A DNA stretch of 60,353 bases from Candidatus Epulonipiscium sp. (GCA_012519955.1 JAAYPH010000030.1:1-60353); one strand, 5' to 3'. Counted from the first letter of the stretch, positions 1 to 8,597 are shown. Notes: generated from the letters alone by a model not told the origin. A program made the numbers and translations.

Positions 1-10
1 ATAAAAACAA

Positions 11-98
11 CAGGCAGGATGCACACTCGCGGGTATTGTATTTTGTCGGCTTTGCCGAACGCGCTCGGCGCGAGAGTTTCGCTTGCGAATTCTTTCTT
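11..98. repeat. Dispersed GC-rich intergenic repeat, copy A
   Basis: An 88-base block, richer in G+C than its surroundings, that closely matches the block at 25256-25352. Both begin CAGGCAGGATG, share TTGTATTTTGTCGGCTTTG, continue through a CTCGGCGC core and end in a GAGTTT hairpin followed by T residues. By eye roughly four fifths of positions agree. No coding frame is conserved between copies. It may be an end fragment of a small non-autonomous element or a structured RNA; the family is not one I recognise. Confidence 0.6.
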
Positions 99-99
99 G

Positions 100-128
100 T
101 TGACGAATAGATTCTAGTTAGATACAAT
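100..128 (+). promoter_or_regulatory. SigA-type promoter for the MoxR operon
   Basis: TTGACG (100-105), a 17-base spacer and TACAAT (123-128), placed 35 bases before the MoxR start. Close to the vegetative consensus with ideal spacing; it begins right at the end of repeat copy A. Confidence 0.6.
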
Positions 129-163
129 TAAATCAAACAATTATTAGGTAATGGTGATTAAAA

Positions 164-1144
164 ATGGATATTACAGAAAGCCAAATATCAAGCTTTTCAC
201 AGCGTTTTAAAGAAATAGAAGATGCCATTGGAGAAAGCATTATAGGTCAGAAAGACATCATACGGCATATCCTTATAGCAATCATTGGCGGAGGGAATGT
301 GCTCCTTGAAGGGCTTCCCGGTTTAGGAAAAACGCAAATGATTAAAACCATAGGAAAAGTACTGGATCTTAAATTCTCAAGAATTCAATTTACTCCAGAT
401 TTAATGCCGGCAGATGTTATTGGGACCAATATTATTATGAAAAAGCAGGATGGAAGCAGTGAGTTTCAATTTCAGACAGGCCCTGTTTTTTCAAATATTG
501 TATTAGCCGATGAAATTAATCGTGCTACCCCAAAGACTCAAAGTGCTATGCTGGAGGCAATGCAGGAAAAAACCGTTACGGTAGGAAATAAAACATATAG
601 TCTTCCGAATCCATTCTTTGTAATGGCGACTCAAAATCCTTTAGAAATGGAAGGAACTTATCCACTGCCGGAAGCGCAGATGGACAGGTTTATGTTTAAA
701 TTAGATGTTCAATTTCCAAACGAAAAAGAATTAGCCCAAATTGTAGGCTTAACAACAGGAGTCAATACTTCTGAGCCAAGAACCGTATGCGGCAAAGAAG
801 ATTTACTCCAAATGGGCGAAATAGCTAAGCAGGTGCCTATTGCAAAGCCGGTATTGGATTATGCCATGCAGCTTATTTTAAAACTACACCCTGAATCGGA
901 ATATGCCGCTGAAACAATAAAAAAATATATACGATACGGTCCAAGTCCAAGAGGCGCTCAGGCGATTATTATTGCTGCAAGAATTTATGCCCTGCTTGAG
1001 GGGAGATATAATGTATCTTTTGATGATATTAAGCTTGCGGCCCTTCCTACTTTAAGGCATCGTATTTTCTTGAATTTTGAGGCCTTGGCAGATAAAATAA
1101 CAGGAGATGACTTGATTTTAGCAGCCTTAGGGGAAGGAAAATAA
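164..1144 (+). CDS. MoxR-family AAA+ ATPase
   Basis: A 326-residue AAA+ ATPase of the MoxR/RavA branch, thought to act as a chaperone that matures or activates protein complexes together with vWA-domain partners. Walker A GLPGLGKT lies at residues 50-57, Walker B VLADEINR near 113-120, and a sensor-1 asparagine in ATQNP near 158; the C-terminal lid carries the family's YGPSPRG signature. Length is typical. It ends two bases before a DUF58 gene, the usual MoxR neighbour, so the two are co-transcribed. The membrane vWA (BatA/BatB) and transglutaminase genes often found in such operons are absent. The client is unknown. Confidence 0.93.
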   Translation: MDITESQISSFSQRFKEIEDAIGESIIGQKDIIRHILIAIIGGGNVLLEGLPGLGKTQMIKTIGKVLDLKFSRIQFTPDLMPADVIGTNIIMKKQDGSSEFQFQTGPVFSNIVLADEINRATPKTQSAMLEAMQEKTVTVGNKTYSLPNPFFVMATQNPLEMEGTYPLPEAQMDRFMFKLDVQFPNEKELAQIVGLTTGVNTSEPRTVCGKEDLLQMGEIAKQVPIAKPVLDYAMQLILKLHPESEYAAETIKKYIRYGPSPRGAQAIIIAARIYALLEGRYNVSFDDIKLAALPTLRHRIFLNFEALADKITGDDLILAALGEGK

Positions 1145-1146
1145 TT

Positions 1147-2019
1147 ATGCCAAAACTGATGGAAGTCATAACCAAAGATTTTTTATCTCAATTAGATCAA
1201 TTTGCTATAAAGATGGAGTCAGTTCTCATTAATGGATATAGTGGAGCAAGAAAATCAAGAGCTAAGGGTATGTCTTTAGAGTTTTCTGATTTTCGTCCCT
1301 ACTCCCTGGGAGATGATTTAAGAAGAATTGACTGGAATAGCTATGGCCGCTTTGATAAACTGTTTTTAAAACTTTTTATGGAAGAAAAACAAGGAAATGT
1401 AAATATATTTTTGGATAATAGCATGTCCATGGATGATGGAGAGATAAGAAAAATTTTCTATGGAAAGCACTTATCAGCTGCAATTTCATATATTGGATTA
1501 AGGAACATGGATGTGGTCAATTTATTTGCTTGTGGAAGAACCATCAATGCAGAAAAGAAAAATATAAAATCGAAAAATCTATTTTTCGATATTGTAAAAT
1601 TCTTAGATGAAATCCCTCTTGATCATGAAACCACTTTAACACAGTCTATCATGAGCCTAAAGCATTATCCTATGGCAAAGGGGATATCCTTTATTATTTC
1701 TGATTTTTTCTCACAAGACGGATACGAAGAAGCAGTGAAGCTTTTGCAATATAAGAAACAGCAGGTTGTACTGGTGCAGATTTTATCCCCGGAAGAAATA
1801 AATCCAAGTATCAGGGGAAACTTTAGGCTTATAGACAAGGAAAGCGGGAAGTTTAAAGAGATAGAGTTAACAGAGGATCAAATCGAAGCGTATAAAAAAT
1901 CCCTAAAAGAATTTCAGGGGAAGATTCAGTCCTTTTGTCTGCAAAGAGGTCAACAGTACATTTGCCTATCAACGGATATACCTATTTTAGTAGGTCTTAA
2001 AAAATGTTTGGGAGAATGA
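1147..2019 (+). CDS. DUF58 / vWA-like domain protein, MoxR partner
   Basis: A 290-residue DUF58 protein. The family signature (EFSDFRPYSLGDDLRRIDW) spans about residues 45-63, followed by a vWA-like fold with a MIDAS-type DxSxS (D90, S92, S94) that could bind a metal ion. No signal peptide or membrane helix is visible, so it is probably cytosolic. Start chosen because AGGGGAAGG lies nine bases upstream, inside the end of the MoxR gene. It probably works with the MoxR ATPase; the biological process cannot be read from sequence. Confidence 0.88.
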   Translation: MPKLMEVITKDFLSQLDQFAIKMESVLINGYSGARKSRAKGMSLEFSDFRPYSLGDDLRRIDWNSYGRFDKLFLKLFMEEKQGNVNIFLDNSMSMDDGEIRKIFYGKHLSAAISYIGLRNMDVVNLFACGRTINAEKKNIKSKNLFFDIVKFLDEIPLDHETTLTQSIMSLKHYPMAKGISFIISDFFSQDGYEEAVKLLQYKKQQVVLVQILSPEEINPSIRGNFRLIDKESGKFKEIELTEDQIEAYKKSLKEFQGKIQSFCLQRGQQYICLSTDIPILVGLKKCLGE

Positions 2020-2041
2020 AAAAAGGAAGAAGAGTGTCGTC

Positions 2042-3667
2042 ATGAAACAAAGTCCGAAAGTTGAATTCATAATCTATTCAGCGTTATTAGTTATAGGTGT
2101 TTTATTAGGTATTATACTTTTTTATGTATACACTTGCGTTTCTAATGGAACAGCAATTCTCATGATTATAGGAGATATTTTTTTGATATTCGCTTTTTCT
2201 TTTATATCCTGGTGGAAGTATAAGAAGAATGTTTATGGACAGCTAGGGGAGTTAACCCGAAATATCGAAAGCATTTCAAAAGGAGAAGTAGTAAAGTTTG
2301 CTCCTTCCAAAGCATTCGTTCGGGTATACGATGCCCTGGAGTCTTTAAGTGTTCACTTAAAACGTCAAAATAGGATTAAAGCCAGTATATTTAATATTAT
2401 TAATGCCTTGGCAGTGAATATTCAGCTGGAGAAGCTCCTGGAAGCCCTGCTTCCTAAAGTCATTGAAGGAACAAGAAGTAACTGGGGAGCATTTTATATC
2501 GTTAGTTCTGTCACCAATAAGTTAGAGATTAAGGCGTCTCTTGGATTTTCTAAGAATGTATATAAGGAATTTGATATTTCCATTGGAGAAGGGTTTATCG
2601 GGCAGGCGGCACAAAGCAATGAAATTCAAATCATTACCGATATTCCAGAGGATACAACCTATTGTACCCGAACCTTTCTAGGAAAGGTTAAGCCCAAATC
2701 CATGATGATTGTTCCAATATCTACGCAGCATGAACTGGTGGGGCTATTGGTATTAGCCAGCATTACCGAGTATCAAGAAGAGCAAATAGAAGTGATTAAA
2801 TCTATTCGCTACTACCTTGGTATGTCTGTTTCGAATGCAGCAACCTATGAAAGAACGGAGAGACTTTCAAAAGAACTGCAATTTCAAAATCAGCTGATTC
2901 AAAATATGAATGATGAATTGGAAGAAAAGGTAAGAGAAAGAACAGATTTCTTAAACAATATTATTAACAGTATTAAAGACTATGCCATCGTTTCTATGGA
3001 TGAGGAAGGATTTATAACCACCTGGAATAAAGGTGCAGAATTATTAAAAGGCTATAAAGCGGAAGAAATCATAGGCAATCATATATCTATTCTTTATCCA
3101 GAAGAAGATGTAAAATCCGGTAAGGTAGACAGGGAATTAGAGATTGCCCAAACAGAGGGTGAATATGTTGAATATGGCTGGAGGACGAAGAAAAACGGAG
3201 AGAAATTCTTTGCTGATGTTATTATTACTCCAATGTATAATAAAAACAATGAGCTTATTGGGTTCACCAATATTACCAAAGACATCACTGTAATGAAGAA
3301 TATGGAGCAGGCCTTAATCCATGAAAAGACCTTTAACCAAAAACTTTTGGAAAGTAGTACTAGAGCCCTTTTATTAGTCGATAAGGAAGGAATCATTATA
3401 CAAAGTAATGAACAAATATCCACTCTTTTAGGATTTACAAAGGAAGAAATGAAAGGAAAATATTTCCCGGACTATTTCGATAACCCGGAAATGGTGGATA
3501 AAAGCCTTAAAGATATGATTCGAAGAGGCAGTCATGGGGAATGGAAATGGAATATCAGGGATAAAGGAAATAATCCTCGTCCAGTGATTGTCAATGCCTA
3601 TAGGGTCATGGATCAAGAAGGAAAAGTATTGGAAATTTTATTATATTTAAAGAATCAGGACATATAA
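2042..3667 (+). CDS. Membrane sensor: 2 TM, GAF, coiled coil, two PAS, no output domain
   Basis: A 541-residue signalling protein. Two N-terminal membrane helices (about 10-30 and 37-57), a short HAMP-like linker, a GAF domain (about 115-265), a coiled coil (about 270-303) and two PAS domains (about 305-420 and 430-541). The protein ends with the second PAS; there is no kinase, GGDEF, EAL or phosphatase domain. Its stop codon is followed by a terminator shared with the convergent receiver-PP2C gene. It lies 22 bases after the DUF58 gene and may be in the same transcript. It might signal by protein-protein contact, for instance to the adjacent partner-switching proteins (inference). Confidence 0.85.
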   Translation: MKQSPKVEFIIYSALLVIGVLLGIILFYVYTCVSNGTAILMIIGDIFLIFAFSFISWWKYKKNVYGQLGELTRNIESISKGEVVKFAPSKAFVRVYDALESLSVHLKRQNRIKASIFNIINALAVNIQLEKLLEALLPKVIEGTRSNWGAFYIVSSVTNKLEIKASLGFSKNVYKEFDISIGEGFIGQAAQSNEIQIITDIPEDTTYCTRTFLGKVKPKSMMIVPISTQHELVGLLVLASITEYQEEQIEVIKSIRYYLGMSVSNAATYERTERLSKELQFQNQLIQNMNDELEEKVRERTDFLNNIINSIKDYAIVSMDEEGFITTWNKGAELLKGYKAEEIIGNHISILYPEEDVKSGKVDRELEIAQTEGEYVEYGWRTKKNGEKFFADVIITPMYNKNNELIGFTNITKDITVMKNMEQALIHEKTFNQKLLESSTRALLLVDKEGIIIQSNEQISTLLGFTKEEMKGKYFPDYFDNPEMVDKSLKDMIRRGSHGEWKWNIRDKGNNPRPVIVNAYRVMDQEGKVLEILLYLKNQDI

Positions 3668-3701
3668 AAAAGTTGAAAGCGCTTATGCTTTCAACTTTTT
3701 T
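3667..3701. terminator. Bidirectional terminator
   Basis: Perfect stem AAAAAGTTGAAAGC / GCTTTCAACTTTTT around a GCTTAT loop, with a T-run on both strands. It separates the convergent PAS sensor and receiver-PP2C genes. Confidence 0.9.
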
Positions 3702-4857
3702 ATATTTTACAAATAATAATACTTACATCATCGGTTTCATATTTTGATGAATCGTCCAAATTATAAAATTGATTTAAGATAGACTCTATGATTTCTTCTG
3801 AAGGCTGATTTTTATAGTCCAGAAGAAGCTCTTTTAATTTTTGGATAAATTCTTCCGGGTTATCTTTGTAAAGGGAATCACATAATCCATCGGTATAAAA
3901 TAAAATCAAATCTCCTTTTTCAAATACCGTAGATTTTAAATCATAGGAGGAGTTTTCCATAAGTCCGATGGGAAGTCCGTTGATATCCAGCTCTTGGGCA
4001 GTATGATTGCAAGAGCTAACAAATAGGGGAAGAGCCTGTCCCGCATTGGAGTAATATATGATTCTCTTTTTGGTATCAATCTTCGCATAAAAGGCAGAGG
4101 CATAGACATCGGTGATTTTATTGGCAAAAACATTAATGAATTCGTGATTCATTTGAGATAGAAGTTTATTAGGTTCAGGGTAAGTTGACACCAGATTTCT
4201 AAACAACATCTTTACCATAGATGTAAGAAGAGCAGCAGAAATACCATGTCCAGAAACGTCCGCGATAAACACCCCTACAGAATCCTCATCTAATTTTATG
4301 ATATCGTATACATCTCCTCCAACATCCAGGGCAGGCATATAGCGACTTGTAAATTTCACATCATTCACCGAAAAGTTGGCTTCTTGTATTAAGGATTGCT
4401 GAACTTGCTTTGCCATTTTAAGCTGATAATCCATAATATTGTTTTTCTCTTGCAGTTCTGCATATTGCTCCTTTAATTGATCGCTTAGATGTTTGATGCG
4501 AAGAAGAGACTTCACTTTTGAAAGTAGGGTCATTTTATCGAAGGATTTGGTAATAAAATCATCTGCACCTACTTCAAAAGCTCTTACCTTCGTATCTTTT
4601 GAATCGAGAGCAGTTACAACCAAGATAGAAATATATTTTGTGTCTTCATTGCTTTTTAAAATTTTGCAAACATCGTAACCACTTACATGGGGCATCATTA
4701 TATCTAATATAATTAAATCGGGCTGAAGCATTTTGGCTTTTTTGATTGCCATGGAGCCGCTATTGGCTGTGATAACGTTATACCCTGCATTGATTAAATA
4801 TCGGCTTATTAATTCGACATTTTGCTCTATATCATCTACAACTAAAATTTTGTCCAT
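3700..4857 (-). CDS. Receiver-PP2C (RsbU/SpoIIE-type) serine phosphatase
   Basis: A 385-residue response regulator with a phosphatase output. The receiver (1-120) has acidic residues D8 and D9, phosphoacceptor D52 and K104. A coiled-coil linker (about 125-155) leads to a PP2C-like SpoIIE domain (about 160-385) with metal-binding aspartates in GGDVYD (D182, D185), ADVSGHG (D200) and the C-terminal DDVS. In this family phosphorylation of the receiver activates dephosphorylation of a STAS anti-anti-sigma factor. Its start overlaps the end of the upstream GHKL kinase gene by 26 bases, so translation is probably coupled. The likely substrate is the STAS protein at 5849-6178. Confidence 0.92.
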   Translation of the reverse strand: MDKILVVDDIEQNVELISRYLINAGYNVITANSGSMAIKKAKMLQPDLIILDIMMPHVSGYDVCKILKSNEDTKYISILVVTALDSKDTKVRAFEVGADDFITKSFDKMTLLSKVKSLLRIKHLSDQLKEQYAELQEKNNIMDYQLKMAKQVQQSLIQEANFSVNDVKFTSRYMPALDVGGDVYDIIKLDEDSVGVFIADVSGHGISAALLTSMVKMLFRNLVSTYPEPNKLLSQMNHEFINVFANKITDVYASAFYAKIDTKKRIIYYSNAGQALPLFVSSCNHTAQELDINGLPIGLMENSSYDLKSTVFEKGDLILFYTDGLCDSLYKDNPEEFIQKLKELLLDYKNQPSEEIIESILNQFYNLDDSSKYETDDVSIIICKI

Positions 4858-5278
4858 TTCGATTCATCCTTTTATAAAAGCTTATTTGTTTTCTAGAACG
4901 TTCATAATGTAATTCATTGGTTAGAGACTGTACCAGCTGGATGCCTCGTCCGTTTTCTAAGAAAAGCCGGTCTTTATTTTCTATTTCTTTTAGCATATGA
5001 TTGTAGTCAAATCCATTTCCCTCATCTGTAATCGTCGAGTAGATACTATCCTCATCAATCACTTCGATAGTAACAGATACCGTTTTGTTTTTGTCATTTT
5101 CGTTTCCGTGGATTATAGCATTTATTAAAAGCTCATTATAGATTAATTTGCAGTCAAAATAATCCTCTGAGGACAGAGAAGGAAAGGAGCAGCGTAAATA
5201 GTCCATTATTTCACTGATTACCGTTCTAATGAATTTGAGTTCACTTGGAAAGGTCTTTTTGAAAAGTTGAGCTTTCAT
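4832..5278 (-). CDS. GHKL serine kinase / anti-sigma-like protein (intact)
   Basis: A 148-residue HATPase_c protein of the RsbW/SpoIIAB type. It has a complete nucleotide site: N-box NELLINAIIHGN, G1 TDEGNGFD and G2 ENGRGIQLV. Such proteins phosphorylate a STAS partner and may sequester a sigma factor or another effector. An upstream in-frame ATG (5296) has no ribosome binding site, while the ATG at 5278 follows GAAGGTGA, so the shorter start is preferred. It overlaps the following receiver-PP2C gene. A terminator lies upstream, so it probably has its own promoter in 5279-5408, which I could not pin down. Confidence 0.85.
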   Translation of the reverse strand: MKAQLFKKTFPSELKFIRTVISEIMDYLRCSFPSLSSEDYFDCKLIYNELLINAIIHGNENDKNKTVSVTIEVIDEDSIYSTITDEGNGFDYNHMLKEIENKDRLFLENGRGIQLVQSLTNELHYERSRKQISFYKRMNRNGQNFSCR

Positions 5279-5408
5279 AAAATCACCTTCATCCATTTTA
5301 ATCTTGCCATAGCCAACACTTTATACGAGACATGTTGTATTATATATATATTAATTCTACATAAAGGAATATTATACCTTTTTAAATAAACAATTTCTAG
5401 AAAAATAA

Positions 5409-5433
5409 AAAAGTGGTCTAAAGCGCCACTTTT
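5409..5433 (-). terminator. Terminator after the RsbW-like gene
   Basis: On the minus strand AAAAGTGG, a nine-base loop, CCACTTTT and then a T-rich tail. It separates the STAS/RsbW-like pair from the GHKL/phosphatase pair. Confidence 0.7.
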
Positions 5434-5439
5434 AAAAAT

Positions 5440-5856
5440 CTATGAGTTTTTTAGTTTTTTCATCATTACGATATGAGTATCTATTTCGTCTTTATTAGAG
5501 ATAGAGATGTAATCCATTAATGCTTCGATCATTAGAATGCCTAAACCATCTTCTTCATGGTCTGAATCTTTATTAAATTTACGGGTGGTTAATTGAATTT
5601 CCAAGCCTTCATCTTTTATCATAAACTGTATTTTGAAGGTGCTTTGAGCATTTCTGTCTAATTGGTATTGCTTGATTAAATATGTACAAGCTTCTGATAC
5701 AGCAGCTTTAATATCTTCAATATCTTCAATGTCAAATCCCATGCGGTTTGCAATAGAAGAGGCAGTTAGCCTTGCAGCGGAAACATAGGCAGGATTTAAG
5801 GGAAGTCCAAGCTCAATAATATCTTGATTCATAGATGTACTCTTAGGATTATTCAT
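5440..5856 (-). CDS. RsbW-like GHKL protein with degraded ATP site
   Basis: A 138-residue protein with the RsbW/SpoIIAB fold pattern. The N-box region reads VSEACTYLIKQY where active kinases have SEACTNAV.HAY, so the Mg-ATP asparagine is replaced by tyrosine; the G1 DxGxG motif is missing (LTTRKFN at that place); a G2-like GLGILMIEALMD remains. It may bind its STAS partner without phosphorylating it. The ATG at 5856 follows AAGGTG with good spacing and is preferred to the in-frame GTG at 5865. It overlaps the STAS gene by eight bases. Confidence 0.8.
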   Translation of the reverse strand: MNNPKSTSMNQDIIELGLPLNPAYVSAARLTASSIANRMGFDIEDIEDIKAAVSEACTYLIKQYQLDRNAQSTFKIQFMIKDEGLEIQLTTRKFNKDSDHEEDGLGILMIEALMDYISISNKDEIDTHIVMMKKLKNS

Positions 5857-6178
5857 GGGCAGCACCTTCTATCATAAAAACTTTGTTTAAATCAGTGATT
5901 TTAAATATTTTTGCTACATTGGATTTTAATTGAGACAAATAGATATTTCCATTGAACTGTTTTACTTTTTTCAGTACGGATACTAATGAGCCTAATCCTG
6001 TGCTGTCGATGTACTCTAAATCCTTGCAGTTGATATATAAATCCGCTTGCTTTTCCTCAAGGAGTTCATAGAGTTTTCCTTTTAATTGTTCAGAATTATA
6101 GATGTCAATTTCTCCTTCAATAGAAATATGCCATTGATTATCAGCTTCGTTGAATTTATGGGTAATCCTAAAGTCCAT
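5849..6178 (-). CDS. STAS-domain anti-anti-sigma factor (RsbV/SpoIIAA type)
   Basis: A 109-residue single STAS domain. The phosphorylation site sits in YIDSTGLGSL, with S59 as the expected target. Strong ribosome binding site AAAGGAGG seven bases before the ATG. In partner switching the unphosphorylated form binds the GHKL protein and frees its other client. First gene of the minus-strand cluster STAS / degenerate RsbW-like / GHKL kinase / receiver-PP2C. No sigma factor gene follows, so the downstream client may be encoded elsewhere or may not be a sigma factor. Confidence 0.92.
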   Translation of the reverse strand: MDFRITHKFNEADNQWHISIEGEIDIYNSEQLKGKLYELLEEKQADLYINCKDLEYIDSTGLGSLVSVLKKVKQFNGNIYLSQLKSNVAKIFKITDLNKVFMIEGAAHE

Positions 6179-6307
6179 TCCAGTGCCTCCTTTATTTAGA
6201 AATATATATCAATAGTATATCACAGTTTAAGCATAAATACCATAGAATTAAAAAAATGTATGTGATAGAATAAAAGAGTTTATACTTCTAAAGAAAGTGG
6301 GGAAGTT

Positions 6308-7135
6308 ATGTTACTTATAGGATACTTAGGACCAAGCGGAACGTTTTCAGAGCAGGCAGCTCTTTCATATTTTAATAACTTAAATGAGTACGAATTAATT
6401 CCTTTTCCAACGATTCAGGACTTATTGCAGGCTATAGATCGTGGGGAGATTTTAAAAGGTGTCGTTCCTATAGAAAATTCTATCGAAGGGGCTGTCAATA
6501 CTACCGTTGATATGCTTGCCTTTGAAGTCAATTTAAATATTCAGGCAGAAATCGTCATACCTGTTAGACATTATCTTCTTGGATATAAAGAGTTTGCATT
6601 CAATGAAATTACACAGGTCTTGTCCCATCCTCAAGCAATTGCTCAATGCAGAAACTATTTACATACCCACATGCCAAAAGCAGAGATGGTTTTTACCAGT
6701 TCAACTGCTGAAGCAGTACGGGAAGTGGCATCCAAAAAGTCCCCAAGGGCGGCTGTAGGTACTTTGCTTGCAGCAAAAAAATACGGACTTTCTGTTCTAG
6801 ACTCGGATATTCAGGATACCAAACAAAATGAAACCAGATTTGTAGTCTTAGGAAAAGAAGAAGGCAAAAAGGGTGACAAATGTAAAACCAGTCTTGTATT
6901 TTCTACAGAGAACAAGCCTGGTGAACTATATAGAATCTTAAATATCTTTTCCCTATGGGATGTCAACATGACTAAAATTATATCCAGGCCTTCTAAAACA
7001 AAGCTAGGGGAATATGTATTTTTTATTGACCTGGAAGGACATGTTCTGGAAGAGGACATGAAAAATGCATTGATGATGGTACAAAGAAAAACGTCATTTT
7101 ATAAATTATTAGGCTCCTATGAGATTATTGAATAG
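6308..7135 (+). CDS. pheA: Prephenate dehydratase
   Basis: A 275-residue monofunctional prephenate dehydratase, converting prephenate to phenylpyruvate in phenylalanine synthesis. The N-terminal type 2 periplasmic-binding-like catalytic domain begins IGYLGPSGTFSEQAA and holds the conserved TRFVVLG segment (about 177-183); a C-terminal ACT domain (about 195-270) with ISRPSKTKLGEY should bind phenylalanine for feedback inhibition. No chorismate mutase domain is fused. Ribosome binding site AAAGTGGGG. It is transcribed away from the STAS cluster and is not next to other aromatic genes; the trp operon lies 32 kb away. Confidence 0.95.
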   Translation: MLLIGYLGPSGTFSEQAALSYFNNLNEYELIPFPTIQDLLQAIDRGEILKGVVPIENSIEGAVNTTVDMLAFEVNLNIQAEIVIPVRHYLLGYKEFAFNEITQVLSHPQAIAQCRNYLHTHMPKAEMVFTSSTAEAVREVASKKSPRAAVGTLLAAKKYGLSVLDSDIQDTKQNETRFVVLGKEEGKKGDKCKTSLVFSTENKPGELYRILNIFSLWDVNMTKIISRPSKTKLGEYVFFIDLEGHVLEEDMKNALMMVQRKTSFYKLLGSYEIIE

Positions 7136-7137
7136 AC

Positions 7138-7166
7138 TTTTCATCAAAACAAAAGAATGATATAAT
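7138..7166 (+). promoter_or_regulatory. Promoter for the MazG-like gene
   Basis: TTTTCA, a 17-base spacer and an extended -10 (TGA-TATAAT at 7161-7166). Its predicted start site is too close to the ATG at 7182 and supports initiation at 7203. Confidence 0.5.
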
Positions 7167-7202
7167 AAAAGGACGGTTTCAATGGGAGAATGGGGTGGTA
7201 TT

Positions 7203-7544
7203 ATGGCGATTCACGATAAAGAGTTCGATATTACACGCTCTTTAAAAATTATTGAGAGGTTAAAAGCACAGCTTCTTTCTGATGTAGCAAATCTGTTTTC
7301 AGGAATGCTTGATTATGGAAAGCAAACCCATGGAGACAGAGGAGATTTATTAGCCAATATAATAATTCTTACTTATCTGCTCGCAAAAAGATTAGGAATA
7401 CCATATAATACATTGGATATGAAGATTCGAAACAAATTAAAAGTAGGAGTATTAGAAAATACCGATGAACAAGAATGGTTCGCGGATTTGACAGCCTTAC
7501 TTAGACATCTGGATGGAGCTTACGAGAAAAATAGGAGGTCATGA
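7203..7544 (+). CDS. MazG-like family protein
   Basis: A 113-residue, mainly helical protein of the MazG-like family found in sporulating Firmicutes. The family resembles all-alpha NTP pyrophosphohydrolases, but the full set of acidic metal-binding residues is not evident, so enzyme activity is uncertain. The ATG at 7203 follows GGGGTGG with normal spacing; an in-frame ATG at 7182 would leave almost no leader after the predicted promoter. Its stop codon overlaps the ribosome binding region of the next gene, which points to co-transcription with the DUF2232-gdpP-rplI-dnaB run. Confidence 0.72.
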   Translation: MAIHDKEFDITRSLKIIERLKAQLLSDVANLFSGMLDYGKQTHGDRGDLLANIIILTYLLAKRLGIPYNTLDMKIRNKLKVGVLENTDEQEWFADLTALLRHLDGAYEKNRRS

Positions 7545-7545
7545 A

Positions 7546-8568
7546 ATGAGATTGACGATAAAAGATATTCTATGGCTTTTAGCTATGGGATTATTTTATA
7601 CGGGTATTGGAATACATGGATATAAGGTTCCTTTTTTATATATTTTTGTGTGTTTTTTTGGAATCCCTTACAGCTTGTATATATATAAAAAAGGGCTTGA
7701 GGCTTCCTCTTTTTTGATGCCCGTAGCGGTGATGTCTGTATTAGTGTTTGTGAGTGATCCAAGAGCATCTATCCTGCTCTTATTGCTTCTTTTCATGCCG
7801 TCTTTTGTGTGCGGCCTTTACTATCATAACCAAAAAAATCTTCCTAAAAATATTATTATGCTGTCTATCGCCTATTTATCCGGATGGATTGGCGTTCTAA
7901 TCATATGGAATTTTGTATATAAAGTAGGAATCATATCTGAGTTCTATTCCTTTACCAGCTTAGTTGAAAACCAGTACCTTAAAGAAATGTCCAGGCAATA
8001 CGAGACTATATTAATTAATCTTCAAGATACAGGGAAAGCTTCGTTATATTCTTTAGGAGAAGCTCCTAAAACATTTGCAGAGAACTATGCTCTCTATAGA
8101 TTGGCAATCAAACAATTCTTTTTTTTAATACAGTACTTATTTCCAGCTTTAATTTTTATTGGTGGATTTTTTTCTTCAATCGTTCAAGTCTTGGTTGCAA
8201 AGCTTATTTTAAAAGCTTTAAACTGGAAGTCTCCGAAAATTAAAGAGATTACGAATGTTGGCTTTACTCCTTTAACTGTAGGTCTTTTAGGATTAACCTG
8301 GCTTCTTAGAGGGAGTATGGATGACCGATTGTATCCACGGCTTATTATGGCAATGGATAATGTTTTAATTATATTTTCCTTGTTTATGTTTATTGTTGGC
8401 GTTTTCTTTACCATTCATGTTATTAAAAACGCTAAAGCCGGCGCAGGATTTAAGGCGTTTATTGGAATCTTAAGCTTCTTAAGCATGATTGTAAGCCCTT
8501 TCTTATTTGTAGTTCTTGGATTTTTTGAAGGCATATTTAATTTTAGAAAAACAGAAAGATTTCTATAG
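7546..8568 (+). CDS. DUF2232 (YybS-like) multi-pass membrane protein
   Basis: A 340-residue integral membrane protein with about eight predicted hydrophobic helices spread from residue 8 to the C-terminus. It matches the DUF2232/YybS family in length and in position directly upstream of gdpP, as in Bacillus. Function unknown. Start set at ATG 7546 because ATAGGAGG lies just upstream and overlaps the end of the previous gene; the longer in-frame ORF start at 7513 has no such site. Confidence 0.85.
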   Translation: MRLTIKDILWLLAMGLFYTGIGIHGYKVPFLYIFVCFFGIPYSLYIYKKGLEASSFLMPVAVMSVLVFVSDPRASILLLLLLFMPSFVCGLYYHNQKNLPKNIIMLSIAYLSGWIGVLIIWNFVYKVGIISEFYSFTSLVENQYLKEMSRQYETILINLQDTGKASLYSLGEAPKTFAENYALYRLAIKQFFFLIQYLFPALIFIGGFFSSIVQVLVAKLILKALNWKSPKIKEITNVGFTPLTVGLLGLTWLLRGSMDDRLYPRLIMAMDNVLIIFSLFMFIVGVFFTIHVIKNAKAGAGFKAFIGILSFLSMIVSPFLFVVLGFFEGIFNFRKTERFL

Positions 8569-8597
8569 TAGGCAGAGAGATGTGTGGAGGCTAAGCC

